Source of the DNA: CAYNEO01 sp964396245
GTDB taxonomy: Bacteria > Zixibacteria > MSB-5A5 > GN15 > FEB-12
Direction of reading: 5' to 3'
Length of the DNA: 64,000 bases
NCBI GenBank assembly: GCA_964396245.1
Contig: CAYNEO010000001.1
Location: 1 to 64,000, forward strand
This document shows positions 17,693 to 26,184 of the stretch, one piece after another. The translations under genes were made by a program, and so were the position numbers. The stretch's first letter is position 1. Every line of letters begins with the position of its first letter. Under the pieces are notes generated by a model. The model had not been told where the DNA came from, did no database searches, and saw nothing but the letters and a program-made list of their open reading frames with translations.

Positions 17693-19558
17693 ATGACTGA
17701 TCAGATGATTCTCTGGACGATTGTCGTCGGCTACATGATCTTCATCTTCGTGAAGGGAATCTCGAAGGTGAGGAAGGTCAGCGATGCCGACGATTTCCTG
17801 GTCGCCGGCAGGAATGTTCGCTGGTTTCTTCTCTTCGCCACGATGGGGGCGACGGTTGTCGGGGGCGGGTATTCAATCGGCGCCATCGGCAAGACGTACG
17901 ACTGGGGCGTGCTGATGCTTCTGGTGTCGACCGGGGGGTATCTGCATTTCATCTTTTCGGGTCTGGTGGTGGCGCCGCAGTTTCGCGAGGCGGAGCTGTA
18001 CACGGTCGCCGGTTATTTCGGTCACCGGTTCGGCGAAAGACCGCGTTTCCTGGTGCTGATCCTGTCACTGTTGTTTTCGGTGTTTATCGTGGCGGCGCAG
18101 ATGGCCGCATTCGGGACGGTGCTGGCCGCCATCCTGCCGGACTATGCGAACGCCGAGCAGATGCTTCGCTGGGCAATCATAATCAGCGGGACGATGGTGG
18201 TAATTTACAGCACGGCGGGCGGACTGCTGGCGGTGATACATACCGACGTGTACCAGTTTGTCATTCTCATGCTGGGCTTTGTGATCACGCTCGCGTTTTG
18301 TATTCCGGATATCGCGGGTTCGTACAACCCGGACACCAACAAGTTCGTGCCGACACGTTTCGGCGTCATCGATATTCGAGAGCCGGAGGCGCTTGCGGAC
18401 CGATTGAATGAAGGCACCGATTCGCTGTCGCGATATCTCCGCCGCGAATGGCCGGCGGGTGAACCGGCGCTTGCGGTGATCGACGGCGAAGAGGCAAGTA
18501 CGCCGGAGGGGAAGCGCGCACTTGTGAGCGGTCTCAATTCATTTCTTGACAGCAAACAACTGTATACCGAGGCCCGATTCGCCCATGTCGGTTTGACCAT
18601 GCAGACGAAGGATTTGCTCCAACAGCCGGATCTCGAGGGTCGTGACCTGCATCGCCTGAACCTGTCATTGTTGCAGGATGCGTATTCGAAGGAACTTACG
18701 CGCAACCGTTCGATTCCGGCCAGGTTCTTCATGCCCGAAGGCGGTAAGGGGTGGCTCTTCCTGATCACGACATTTCTGGCGTTTCTGTTGGGTGAGACGT
18801 TCGCGCCGGGATATGCGACACGATATTGTGTGGGGAAAAATATCAAGGAAACGCGCTGGGGAATTGCGGGAGTGGGGTTCTTCCTGGCGTTTACGTTCCC
18901 GGTGATACTGTTCTTCATTGCCCTCTATGCGCGCATACACTTCCCCGATATCGAGCCGCAGGAGGCGTTGCCAATGGTCGTTCAGCAGCTCAACAATCCG
19001 TTCATTGGCGGCATTATTATCGGGGCATTGCTGATGGCAGTGATGTCATCGGCGGACTCGGCGCTCAATTCGTCGACGGCCATTTTCGTCAAGGACCTTT
19101 TCGAGCATCAGCTGGGATGGAAGGACACGGGTGACGGTCGCATGTTGCGGCTGGCCCGTATCTGCACGGCGGGGCTCGGAGGGGCGGCTATTCTTGTGGC
19201 GGTGCTGTGGTCGGATATCATCGGCCTGCTGCTGTTCACCTATCACGTGTGGGCGCCGGCCATCATTCTGCCCGTTACCGTGGGTGCGCTCTGGAAACTT
19301 CGCTCGCGTCGTATGACCAAGATCATTTTCATCACCATGCTGGGCGCGACGGTGGCGACGATGCTCTATCGGGGCGTTATGTTCCTCAACAGCAGGTTCG
19401 GTCTGTCGATATTCAGCGACAGTGTGTATGAATTGATGTCGACGTTTGATGCGGCCGTGTTTGGCGTCGTGTTGTCATGCGTGATCTTCGCCGTACTGCT
19501 GGTCACACTTCGGCCGTGGCGAAGGGAACACGATGAAGCCGTGTCGGCCGAAGCGTAG
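17693..19558 (+). CDS. Sodium:solute symporter (SSS family) with large soluble insert
   Basis: A 621-residue inner-membrane transporter. The N-terminal helices (4-22, 45-66, 74-95, 118-148 and others) and the ATMGATVVGGGYSIGA and YSTAGGLLAVIHTD blocks are typical of SSS symporters, which use the Na+ gradient to import amino acids, sugars or carboxylates. Between the sixth helix and LFLITTFLAFLLGETF there is a hydrophilic stretch of about 140 residues (208-350) absent from most family members. The usual C-terminal helices and SSADSALNSST follow. It closes the racemase/amidohydrolase operon, so amino acids or small peptides are likely cargo. The Mrp antiporter elsewhere in the window could supply the Na+ gradient. 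Confidence 0.88.
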   Translation: MTDQMILWTIVVGYMIFIFVKGISKVRKVSDADDFLVAGRNVRWFLLFATMGATVVGGGYSIGAIGKTYDWGVLMLLVSTGGYLHFIFSGLVVAPQFREAELYTVAGYFGHRFGERPRFLVLILSLLFSVFIVAAQMAAFGTVLAAILPDYANAEQMLRWAIIISGTMVVIYSTAGGLLAVIHTDVYQFVILMLGFVITLAFCIPDIAGSYNPDTNKFVPTRFGVIDIREPEALADRLNEGTDSLSRYLRREWPAGEPALAVIDGEEASTPEGKRALVSGLNSFLDSKQLYTEARFAHVGLTMQTKDLLQQPDLEGRDLHRLNLSLLQDAYSKELTRNRSIPARFFMPEGGKGWLFLITTFLAFLLGETFAPGYATRYCVGKNIKETRWGIAGVGFFLAFTFPVILFFIALYARIHFPDIEPQEALPMVVQQLNNPFIGGIIIGALLMAVMSSADSALNSSTAIFVKDLFEHQLGWKDTGDGRMLRLARICTAGLGGAAILVAVLWSDIIGLLLFTYHVWAPAIILPVTVGALWKLRSRRMTKIIFITMLGATVATMLYRGVMFLNSRFGLSIFSDSVYELMSTFDAAVFGVVLSCVIFAVLLVTLRPWRREHDEAVSAEA

Positions 19559-19907
19559 GATGTGTGTTCGGGCGTGAGGCTACGTTCGACAGCCGGACCG
19601 TTATCACGGTGGAGGCCTTCGTAGGCGGGTTTCGCAACCCGATCCTCCCCCGGGGCCTCCCCCTAACCTTCCCCTGACAATCCTCCCTGGTTACATCCCT
19701 CCCGGACGAGCACTTCCCGATGCGATCCAACCAAGTGGATGCGGAGAAGACTCGGCTCTGTGCCGGTCCCCCGTCCACATGAAGTCAATATCGGAAAAGG
19801 CCCTGCCAGTTTCTGGCAGTGCAAATTCAACAAATATGATTTTTACAGTGTTTTTTATTGGGAAAGGCAGACAGAATCAGAGCGTATCGGACGACAGCTA
19901 CGGAAAT
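19559..19907. other. 349-bp convergent intergenic region with one hairpin
   Basis: No gene is visible between the convergent symporter and MBL-hydrolase genes. The first part is C-rich on the plus strand. A perfect hairpin CTGCCAG-TTT-CTGGCAG lies at 19803-19819. Read on the minus strand it is followed by GGCCTTTTCC, so it may help end the MBL-hydrolase transcript. Confidence 0.5.
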
Positions 19908-21086
19908 TCACATGGCGGCGGCGGGAGGCATTGCAGCGGACTGGTCGGCGGCAGGGACCGGGCGGCTTTCGCCAAAATCGAGAATCCAGAATCGTGGCGT
20001 TCCGGAATCCACTTTTTGGATGGCTTTTTTGAGCTCGCTCTCAGCCTGATCCTGGCCATCGGCTCCTAACCTGAAGGTGCCGAAGTGGATAGCAACGCTG
20101 GTCGAGGCTTTGAGCAGCTGGTGGGCGCGAACGGCCTCCTCCGGCGAGACGTGAACGCCTTTCATGAACCATCGCGGAAGGTATGCTCCGATGGGGATCA
20201 GGGCCAGACGGACGGGCCCGAATTCCTTTTCGATTTCTTCAAAATGGCGGCCGAATCCGGTGTCGCCGGCGAAGTAGACGGCCCCGGAAGGGCCCTTGAT
20301 GAGGAAACTGACCCAGAGAGTTGCCTGCCGGTCATCCAATCCTCGGCCAGAAAAATGTCTCGCAGAACGGCAAAAAAATGTAACCCCGTGCGACGCTTCG
20401 ACTTGCGAGCCCCAATCCAATTCCACAACATTTCGTAGACCGTTTTTCTCCAATAAAGCCCGGTTGCCGAGACCCGTTATTATCGGCATATCGTATTGCG
20501 CCGCAAGGCGTTTGAGCGTCGGAAGGTCAAGATGATCATAATGGTTGTGGCTCAAAAGTACGTAATCTATGGGCGGCAGGCTGTCGAAAGGGATTCCGGG
20601 AGCGCGGACGCGTTTTGGACCCGTCCACGAGACGGGGCTGCATCGTTCCGACCAAATCGGGTCGGTCAGTATGTTCAGACCGTCCATCTGGATCAACACG
20701 GTCGAGTGATTTATGAAAGTAACCTGGAGATCGCCGTTATCTACGCGCTCAGGCGGAGGCGGATATGATTTGTTCTCCACCATCCCCTCCCACGGCCCAT
20801 GGTCGGTGAAGAACATGAACTTGATCAGATCGCGGAAACCGTGTTGTTCGATCGGTTCGAGATTCACGAACCGCTTTCCATCGAAGTGATCGCTTTTGGG
20901 ACCTTTATATCGCGGCGCGGAAAACATATAACTCACAGTCGCCAGAGCCAGTATGCTGAGAACGACCAGTACGGAAAACGCCACGAGGGCGATTCGTGTC
21001 ACGCGACGTGCGGGAGAGCTTTTCACAGGTGAGTACCGGGCGTCCCTTTCTTCTATCGTGGCCTGTTGCCGTGTCAATCGTTTCAC
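19908..21086 (-). CDS. Membrane-anchored metallo-beta-lactamase-fold hydrolase (NAPE-PLD/UlaG-like)
   Basis: A 392-residue protein with a transmembrane helix at about residues 28-53 and a large catalytic domain outside or facing the membrane. The metal-binding motif HNHYDHLD (HxHxDH) follows IDYVLLS, and a later AGDTGFGRHFEEIE gives another ligand block. GPWEGMVENKSYPPPP and PVSWTGPKRVRAPGIP are typical of the branch related to N-acyl-phosphatidylethanolamine phospholipase D. Members hydrolyse phosphodiester or lactone bonds; a lipid substrate is plausible because of the membrane anchor. The start is GTG with a modest AGGG upstream. It is downstream of the aldolase gene on the same strand, but a terminator at 21168 separates them. 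Confidence 0.85.
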   Translation of the reverse strand: MKRLTRQQATIEERDARYSPVKSSPARRVTRIALVAFSVLVVLSILALATVSYMFSAPRYKGPKSDHFDGKRFVNLEPIEQHGFRDLIKFMFFTDHGPWEGMVENKSYPPPPERVDNGDLQVTFINHSTVLIQMDGLNILTDPIWSERCSPVSWTGPKRVRAPGIPFDSLPPIDYVLLSHNHYDHLDLPTLKRLAAQYDMPIITGLGNRALLEKNGLRNVVELDWGSQVEASHGVTFFCRSARHFSGRGLDDRQATLWVSFLIKGPSGAVYFAGDTGFGRHFEEIEKEFGPVRLALIPIGAYLPRWFMKGVHVSPEEAVRAHQLLKASTSVAIHFGTFRLGADGQDQAESELKKAIQKVDSGTPRFWILDFGESRPVPAADQSAAMPPAAAM

Positions 21087-21149
21087 TAGAACCCTGACGG
21101 GCAGACATGGTTCCGACAGTTTCGTTTATTCGCCCGCGGTTCGCAAGCC

Positions 21150-21196
21150 ACAACAAAAACATAGCAGCCGTTATGATCGAATAAGGATCATAACGG
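21150..21196 (-). terminator. Rho-independent terminator after the aldolase gene
   Basis: An 11-bp perfect stem (21168-21178 with 21186-21196, CCGTTATGATC and its complement) with a seven-base loop extends outward past one mismatch. On the minus strand it is followed by GTTTTTGTT. It ends the leftward aldolase/copper-associated transcripts. Confidence 0.88.
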
Positions 21197-21242
21197 CCGC
21201 TACGGTCGAGCGAATTCATATTTGTCCGCAGCGCAGATAATA

Positions 21243-22289
21243 TCAGGCGATAGTGACCTCTTTCGAGAGGTAGACATCCTGGACGGCGTTGAGCAGTTTT
21301 ATGCCTTCTTTCATGGGACGCTGGAAGGCCTTGCGACCGGTAATCAGGCCCATTCCACCGGCGCGCTTGTTGATGACCGCGGTCTTGACTGCCTGCTGGA
21401 AATCATTCTCACCTGAGGCTCCTCCGGAGTTGATCAGACCGGCCCGCCCCATGTAACAGTTGGCAACCTGGTAGCGGGTCCACTCGATAGGATGATCCGG
21501 GGCAAGCTCCGAGTATACCTTCTTGCTGGTCTTGCCGAATTTGAGCGCCAGGTATCCGCCGTTGTTTTCGGGTTGTTTCTGTTTGATGATGTCCGCCTGG
21601 ATGGTGACACCGATATGATTCGCCTGTCCGGTAAGATCCGCCGAGAGCTGGTAGTCCTTGTCCTGTTTGAAGGCCTCGTTTCGGAGATAACACCATAAGA
21701 CGGTGAACATACCGAGTTCATGGGCACGGGCGAAGACCTGGGAGATTTCTACGATCTGTCGTCGTGACTCCTCGGAGCCGAAGTAGATAGTTGCCCCGAC
21801 GCCGACGGCGCCCATGTCAAACGCCTGCTCGACACTTCCGAACAGCACCTGATCGTAGGAGTTGGGATAGGTGAGCAATTCGTTGTGATTGAGTTTGACG
21901 ATGAACGGAATCCTGGGGGCATATTTGCGGGACACGGCGCCCAGCACTCCCAGGGTGGAGGCCACCGCGTTGCAGCCGCCCTCTACGGCGAGCTGGACGA
22001 TTTTCTCCGGGTCGAAGTAATCAGGATTGGGTGCGAACGAAGCCCCCGCGGAATGTTCGATACCCTGGTCGACCGGCAGTATCGAGAGATACCCGGTCCC
22101 GGCGAGGCGACCGGAGTTGAATAGCCAGCTGAGGTTTCGCAGGGTGGCGACGGGACGATCGGTGGTCGCCACCACACGATCGATGAAGTCGGGTCCCGGC
22201 AAGTACAGCCGATCTTTCGAGATTCCTTTTGCTTTGTACTCGAGCAGTGACGCATCGTCACCAAGCAGTTCACTTATTTTCTCAGCCAT
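21243..22289 (-). CDS. fbaB: Class I fructose-bisphosphate aldolase (FbaB/DhnA type)
   Basis: A 348-residue glycolytic/gluconeogenic enzyme that cleaves fructose 1,6-bisphosphate to DHAP and glyceraldehyde 3-phosphate through a Schiff-base lysine. Family blocks are clear: YLSILPVDQGIEHSAG, FIVKLNHNELL, GAVGVGATIYFGS, and ADIIKQKQPENNGG, where the lysine forming the Schiff base is expected. GGMGLITGRKAFQRP closes the phosphate-binding part. The start has AGAGGG upstream. It lies 12 bp downstream of the SHOCT gene on the same strand and could be read from that transcript as well as its own. The neighbours are copper- or stress-related, so the link may be positional only. Confidence 0.94.
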   Translation of the reverse strand: MAEKISELLGDDASLLEYKAKGISKDRLYLPGPDFIDRVVATTDRPVATLRNLSWLFNSGRLAGTGYLSILPVDQGIEHSAGASFAPNPDYFDPEKIVQLAVEGGCNAVASTLGVLGAVSRKYAPRIPFIVKLNHNELLTYPNSYDQVLFGSVEQAFDMGAVGVGATIYFGSEESRRQIVEISQVFARAHELGMFTVLWCYLRNEAFKQDKDYQLSADLTGQANHIGVTIQADIIKQKQPENNGGYLALKFGKTSKKVYSELAPDHPIEWTRYQVANCYMGRAGLINSGGASGENDFQQAVKTAVINKRAGGMGLITGRKAFQRPMKEGIKLLNAVQDVYLSKEVTIA

Positions 22290-22301
22290 GTTTCAACCCT
22301 C

Positions 22302-22532
22302 TTATCCGGACGTGATATCCTTTTTCATTTGGTCAAACTGTTCTTTCGTTATTTCACCGGCGGCGTACCGCCGTTTTAGCACATCGAGCGGCGTCTCATG
22401 CTGCCGGCTGCCGGTCCCCTTGCCGATTATGGATTTGATGATGAATATGGCTGCCACAATGATAATGACCCATACCAGGATCATCCACCACCATCCCCAG
22501 GCCCCCATGCCGTAATGTTCATACCCGTACAT
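22302..22532 (-). CDS. SHOCT-domain small membrane protein
   Basis: A 76-residue protein. The N-terminus is rich in Tyr, Gly and Trp (MYGYEHYGMGAWGWWW). A transmembrane helix covers about residues 15-36. The C-terminus is a SHOCT domain: PLDVLKRRYAAGEITKEQFD, a short helical hairpin that mediates oligomerisation. Such proteins often sit beside copper or heavy-metal genes, as here. The start has AGGTGAT upstream. It is tightly spaced with the DUF302 gene (11 bp) and the aldolase gene (12 bp). Confidence 0.85.
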   Translation of the reverse strand: MYGYEHYGMGAWGWWWMILVWVIIIVAAIFIIKSIIGKGTGSRQHETPLDVLKRRYAAGEITKEQFDQMKKDITSG

Positions 22533-22543
22533 ATTGTTATCAC

Positions 22544-22963
22544 CTACGCTTTCTGCGCGGTTTCTTCGGTCAGTTTTGAAAGCACGATCTGCAATCGCTG
22601 CCGCACTTCATCGGCTATCGGTTCCACTTCCTGGCTGTCGACCATCGACATGGCGGCGACCGGGTTGATGGCGGAGACGCGGGTCTTGCCGTTGGCTGCC
22701 TCGTATACGATAACGTTACACGGAAGGAGGAGGCCGATCTCGGTTTCCGCCTGAAGCGCCCGGTGAGCGAGCGGCGGGTTGCAGGCGCCGAGGATCCGAT
22801 AGTTCCGGAAGTCTACATCGAGCTTCTTTTTCAGCGTTTCTTTGACATCGATCTCTGTCAGCACTCCGAATCCCTGTTCTTTCAGCCCCTCGACGGTCAG
22901 CTGCAAAGCGGTGTCAAAATCAACAGGAACTTCGATGCTGAATCCGTAATTTGTCTCGTCCAT
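22544..22963 (-). CDS. DUF302 protein
   Basis: A 139-residue protein consisting of one DUF302 domain: YGFSIEVPVDFDTALQLTVEGLK at the start, FGVLTEIDVKETLKKKL in the middle, and IGLLLPCNVIVYE at the end. The family has an alpha/beta fold of unknown activity and is often found next to copper, sulfur or redox genes. No signal peptide is evident. The CNPPLAHRAL and LPCNV cysteines might bind metal, which is speculation. The start has an excellent CCGGAGGAG Shine-Dalgarno. It follows the Met-rich gene on the same strand after 104 bp holding a hairpin. Confidence 0.9.
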   Translation of the reverse strand: MDETNYGFSIEVPVDFDTALQLTVEGLKEQGFGVLTEIDVKETLKKKLDVDFRNYRILGACNPPLAHRALQAETEIGLLLPCNVIVYEAANGKTRVSAINPVAAMSMVDSQEVEPIADEVRQRLQIVLSKLTEETAQKA

Positions 22964-22990
22964 AGTCTCCTCCGGTATACGGTTCGGTTA

Positions 22991-23016
22991 TCCGGAGGTG
23001 ATTGGGCACCTCCGGA
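22991..23016 (-). other. Intercistronic hairpin between Met-rich and DUF302 genes
   Basis: TCCGGAGGTG (22991-23000) and CACCTCCGGA (23007-23016) form a perfect 10-bp stem with a six-base loop. There is no T-run after it on either strand. It could stabilise the upstream mRNA end or tune read-through into the downstream genes. Confidence 0.55.
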
Positions 23017-23067
23017 CGTTCTATACAGACGGTTGTGGTGTCAGTCATTCACACCATACAACCGGGA

Positions 23068-23511
23068 TCAGTCATCGCCCTTCGGCAGCGCCATGCCGTG
23101 TCCCTGCATCTGCTGCTGCGGCATGCCGCCCTGTTCTCCCATCATGGACATCATGCCGCTGGACATCTGCATCTGCTGCGACATCATCTGATGCATGCTC
23201 TGCATTTCCTGCTGATAGCTCTGCATTTCAGCCTTCAGCTTAGCCATGTCATCGATGTTCATCATCATATTGAACTGCTGCTGCATCCTGGTGTACTGGT
23301 CGGTCATCATCTGCATGTTTTTGTTCATATGCCGGGCAAGTTGTGACTGGTTCATGCCCTGGTACATGCCCATCTGACCGGTTTGGGTTGAATCATTAGC
23401 CTGCTTGCCGCCCATCATATTGCCACCCTGTCCCATTTGCGCGGCGGCGGGGATGCCCATTACGAGAATCACAAGACCGACGGCGACTGCAAAGGATGTG
23501 ACGCGCTTCAT
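23068..23511 (-). CDS. Periplasmic methionine/glutamine-rich protein, probable copper binder
   Basis: A 147-residue protein with a signal peptide (residues 1-24, ending AAAQ). The mature part is extremely rich in Met (31 of 147 residues overall), Gln and Ser, with clusters such as MMMNIDDM, MHQMMSQQMQM and GMMSMMGEQGG, and a helical, coiled-coil-like middle. Met clusters bind Cu(I) in periplasmic copper proteins, and the divergent neighbour is a CopB-type copper ATPase, so a copper-buffering role is a sound inference. No named domain is recognised. The Shine-Dalgarno sequence is perfect (AGGAGGT, six bases upstream). Low-complexity composition makes homology searches unreliable. Confidence 0.82.
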   Translation of the reverse strand: MKRVTSFAVAVGLVILVMGIPAAAQMGQGGNMMGGKQANDSTQTGQMGMYQGMNQSQLARHMNKNMQMMTDQYTRMQQQFNMMMNIDDMAKLKAEMQSYQQEMQSMHQMMSQQMQMSSGMMSMMGEQGGMPQQQMQGHGMALPKGDD

Positions 23512-23890
23512 GGTACCACCTCCTGTGGTAGTGTTGTTTTCGTTTCACTGTATACGGCCAAACCTCGTATGCCGAATTTGTCGCAATTAACTTGTGCGAG
23601 GTGAAATAGCCCAAAGGTGTACGTGTGTAACCATGCGGCGGCGGCTTTTGTTCCACTCGTGATAATCTGCTATTCGGTGTAACGTGTTGCTGCGCAGTCA
23701 AGTGAGCGGATATTCAGTCGCCGTGGCCCGGGCACAGTTCACCGGCAACTTGCTGATCGCATGATGGGTTCTCACGACGGTTCGGAACGCCACACTTTGC
23801 GGCGTGTTATAGTTGTAATTGTGGCGTACAATCGCACTTCACATAGCGTCCTCTGCGACGCGCGATTCCAGTCAGACCAGAGGAGTATTC
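23512..23890. promoter_or_regulatory. 379-bp divergent promoter region of the copper genes
   Basis: This region separates the divergent Met-rich and CopB genes and must hold both promoters. ACGCC and GGCGT flank nine bases near 23787-23805, a possible dyad. I could not identify a certain -35/-10 pair or a CsoR- or CueR-type operator. No coding frame is convincing; the frame continuous with CopB upstream of 23891 lacks a ribosome-binding site. Confidence 0.45.
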
Positions 23891-26020
23891 ATGACCGACC
23901 CGAATGACACTCACCGGCAATCCGATGGCTCCGGCTCGACGGACTCTCACGGCAATACTTCGTATAATAACGGGCCTGATGCGAGTATGCATCAGTCCGG
24001 CGAACACCAGGGACACGGTCATGATCACGGCAGTCACGACGGACATGACGGTCATGATCACATGCAACACCACAAGCACATGGCGGAGGATTTCAAGAAG
24101 CGGTTCTGGATATCGCTGGTGCTGACTATTCCGATACTGCTGCTGGCGCCGATGATTCAGCAGTTTCTCGGTATCACCAAGACGATCGCGTTCACCGGGG
24201 ATTTATATCTGCTGTTCGTGTTTTCCTCGGCGGTGTTTTTCTACGGCGGCTATCCGTTTCTCAAGGGACTGGTCGACGAAGTTGGCGGCAAACAGCCGGG
24301 CATGATGACCCTGATCGGCGTCGCCATTATCGTGGCATATGTATACAGCGCGGCGGTTGTATTCGGCCTGTCGGGGCGGACGTTCTTCTGGGAACTGGCG
24401 ACCCTGATTGACGTGATGCTGCTCGGTCACTGGATCGAGATGAAATCGGTGATGAGCGCGTCGCGGGCGCTGGAGGAACTGGCCAAACTGATGCCATCAG
24501 AAGCACACAAGGTCAAGGAAAGCGGCGGGACCGAGGACGTTCCGGTATCGGATCTTAACGCCGGTGATAAGGTCATTGTCAAACCGGGTGAGAAAATACC
24601 GGTCGACGGCTCGATCACGGAGGGATCGACGTCGATCGACGAATCGATGGTAACCGGCGAGTCGAAACCGGTGTCACGAGAGGTCGGCGCCGAGGTGATC
24701 GGCGGTTCGGTCAACGGTGAGGGGTCAATCACGGTGGAGGTGAAGAAAGTCGGGAAAGATTCTTACCTGTCGCAGGTGATCGAGATGGTTCGACAGGCGC
24801 AGGCAAGCAAGTCGAAATCACAGCTGTTGGCCGACCGGGCCGCGCTGTGGCTGACCATTGTTGCCCTGAGCGCCGGGGCGATCACGCTGTTTGTCTGGCT
24901 GGCGTTCATGCACGAGACGTTCGTGTTTTCGCTCGAGCGGACGGTAACGGTCATGGTGATTACCTGTCCGCATGCGCTTGGCCTGGCGATACCGCTGGTG
25001 GTCGCAGTCTCAACCTCGCTTTCGGCCGGTTACGGGCTGTTGATCCGCAATCGGGGTCCGTTCGAGGCGGCCCGCAATATCCAGGCGATTATTTTCGACA
25101 AGACCGGTACGCTGACCAAGGGGACGTTCGAGGTTGCCGAGGTAACGGCGTTTTCTGAGGACATGGATAAAGACCAGGTGCTGGCGAAAGCTGCCGCGGT
25201 GGAGTCGCGTTCGGAGCATCCGATTGCCAAAGCTATTGCATCGGCGGTCGAGAACCCCGGCGAGGCCGCAGAATTTCAGGCGATCAAAGGGAAAGGGGCG
25301 CGGGCGAAAGTGGACGGAACCGAGGTATTGGTTGTGAGTCCCGGATATCTCAGGGAAAACGATATCTCGGTCGACGAGTCGCGGGTACGGGAGTTGTCTG
25401 AGGGTGGGCGAACGGTGGTGTTTGTCGTGACAGGAAACGAGGTCAAGGGTGCGATTGGGCTGGAAGATATGGTGCGGGAGGAATCGAAAGAGGCGATCGG
25501 CAAACTGAAATCGCTCGGGGTAAAGACAATGATGCTGACGGGGGACAACGATGAAGTTGCGAAGAAGGTTGCTGATGAAATCGGAATCGACGAGTATTTC
25601 GCAGGGGTACTTCCGGACAAAAAAGCGGAGAAAGTGAAAGAGGTGCAATCGCGGGGGCTGGTGGTGGCGATGGTCGGCGACGGCGTCAACGACGCACCGG
25701 CGCTGGCACAGGCAAATGTGGGCATAGCAATCGGGGCGGGGACCGACGTTGCGGCGGAGACGGCGGATATTATCCTGGTCAGGAACAACCCGCTGGACGT
25801 AATCAAGCTGCTTCATTTCTCGCGGGCGACTTATAAAAAGATGGTTCAGAACCTGATTTATGCAACGGGATACAACGTGGTTGCGATACCACTCGCAGCC
25901 GGTGTCTTGTATTCAGTCGGAATTCTTCTCAGTCCGGCCGCCGGGGCGCTCTTGATGTCGCTCAGCACGGTGGTAGTGGCGATCAATGCGAGGTTTCTTC
26001 GGGTACCGGAAGCGTCGTAG
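23891..26020 (+). CDS. copB: CopB-type copper-translocating P1B ATPase
   Basis: A 709-residue inner-membrane ATPase that exports copper ions. The N-terminus is a soluble His-rich metal-binding tail (several HDH, GHDGHD and HHKH clusters between about residues 35 and 65) in place of CxxC domains. The ion-binding motif in the sixth helix is CPH (359-361), the marker of the CopB branch that prefers Cu(II) or Ag(I). The phosphorylated Asp403 lies in DKTGTLT, MVTGES marks the actuator, and GDGVNDAPAL the hinge. The frame is open further upstream, but the ATG at 23891 has AGAGGAG at the right distance. It is divergent from the Met-rich periplasmic protein, its likely functional partner. Confidence 0.95.
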   Translation: MTDPNDTHRQSDGSGSTDSHGNTSYNNGPDASMHQSGEHQGHGHDHGSHDGHDGHDHMQHHKHMAEDFKKRFWISLVLTIPILLLAPMIQQFLGITKTIAFTGDLYLLFVFSSAVFFYGGYPFLKGLVDEVGGKQPGMMTLIGVAIIVAYVYSAAVVFGLSGRTFFWELATLIDVMLLGHWIEMKSVMSASRALEELAKLMPSEAHKVKESGGTEDVPVSDLNAGDKVIVKPGEKIPVDGSITEGSTSIDESMVTGESKPVSREVGAEVIGGSVNGEGSITVEVKKVGKDSYLSQVIEMVRQAQASKSKSQLLADRAALWLTIVALSAGAITLFVWLAFMHETFVFSLERTVTVMVITCPHALGLAIPLVVAVSTSLSAGYGLLIRNRGPFEAARNIQAIIFDKTGTLTKGTFEVAEVTAFSEDMDKDQVLAKAAAVESRSEHPIAKAIASAVENPGEAAEFQAIKGKGARAKVDGTEVLVVSPGYLRENDISVDESRVRELSEGGRTVVFVVTGNEVKGAIGLEDMVREESKEAIGKLKSLGVKTMMLTGDNDEVAKKVADEIGIDEYFAGVLPDKKAEKVKEVQSRGLVVAMVGDGVNDAPALAQANVGIAIGAGTDVAAETADIILVRNNPLDVIKLLHFSRATYKKMVQNLIYATGYNVVAIPLAAGVLYSVGILLSPAAGALLMSLSTVVVAINARFLRVPEAS

Positions 26021-26184
26021 TCTCGACCGGACGAGGGGGCCTGCTAATTATCCTTTATCGTTGCCAGAGCGGCCGGTAGAGTGTATCTTTGGGTCGGTTG
26101 CCAGAACATGGGGCTGGAAATCCCGGTATCGATACGAAAATCGGTTGTATAACCCCGAGACAGCGGTAACGATATTTATTTCTC

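Noticed and set aside
23819..23890. Upstream extension of the CopB frame
   Set aside because: The frame is open, but no Shine-Dalgarno sequence supports an earlier start, while the ATG at 23891 has AGAGGAG.
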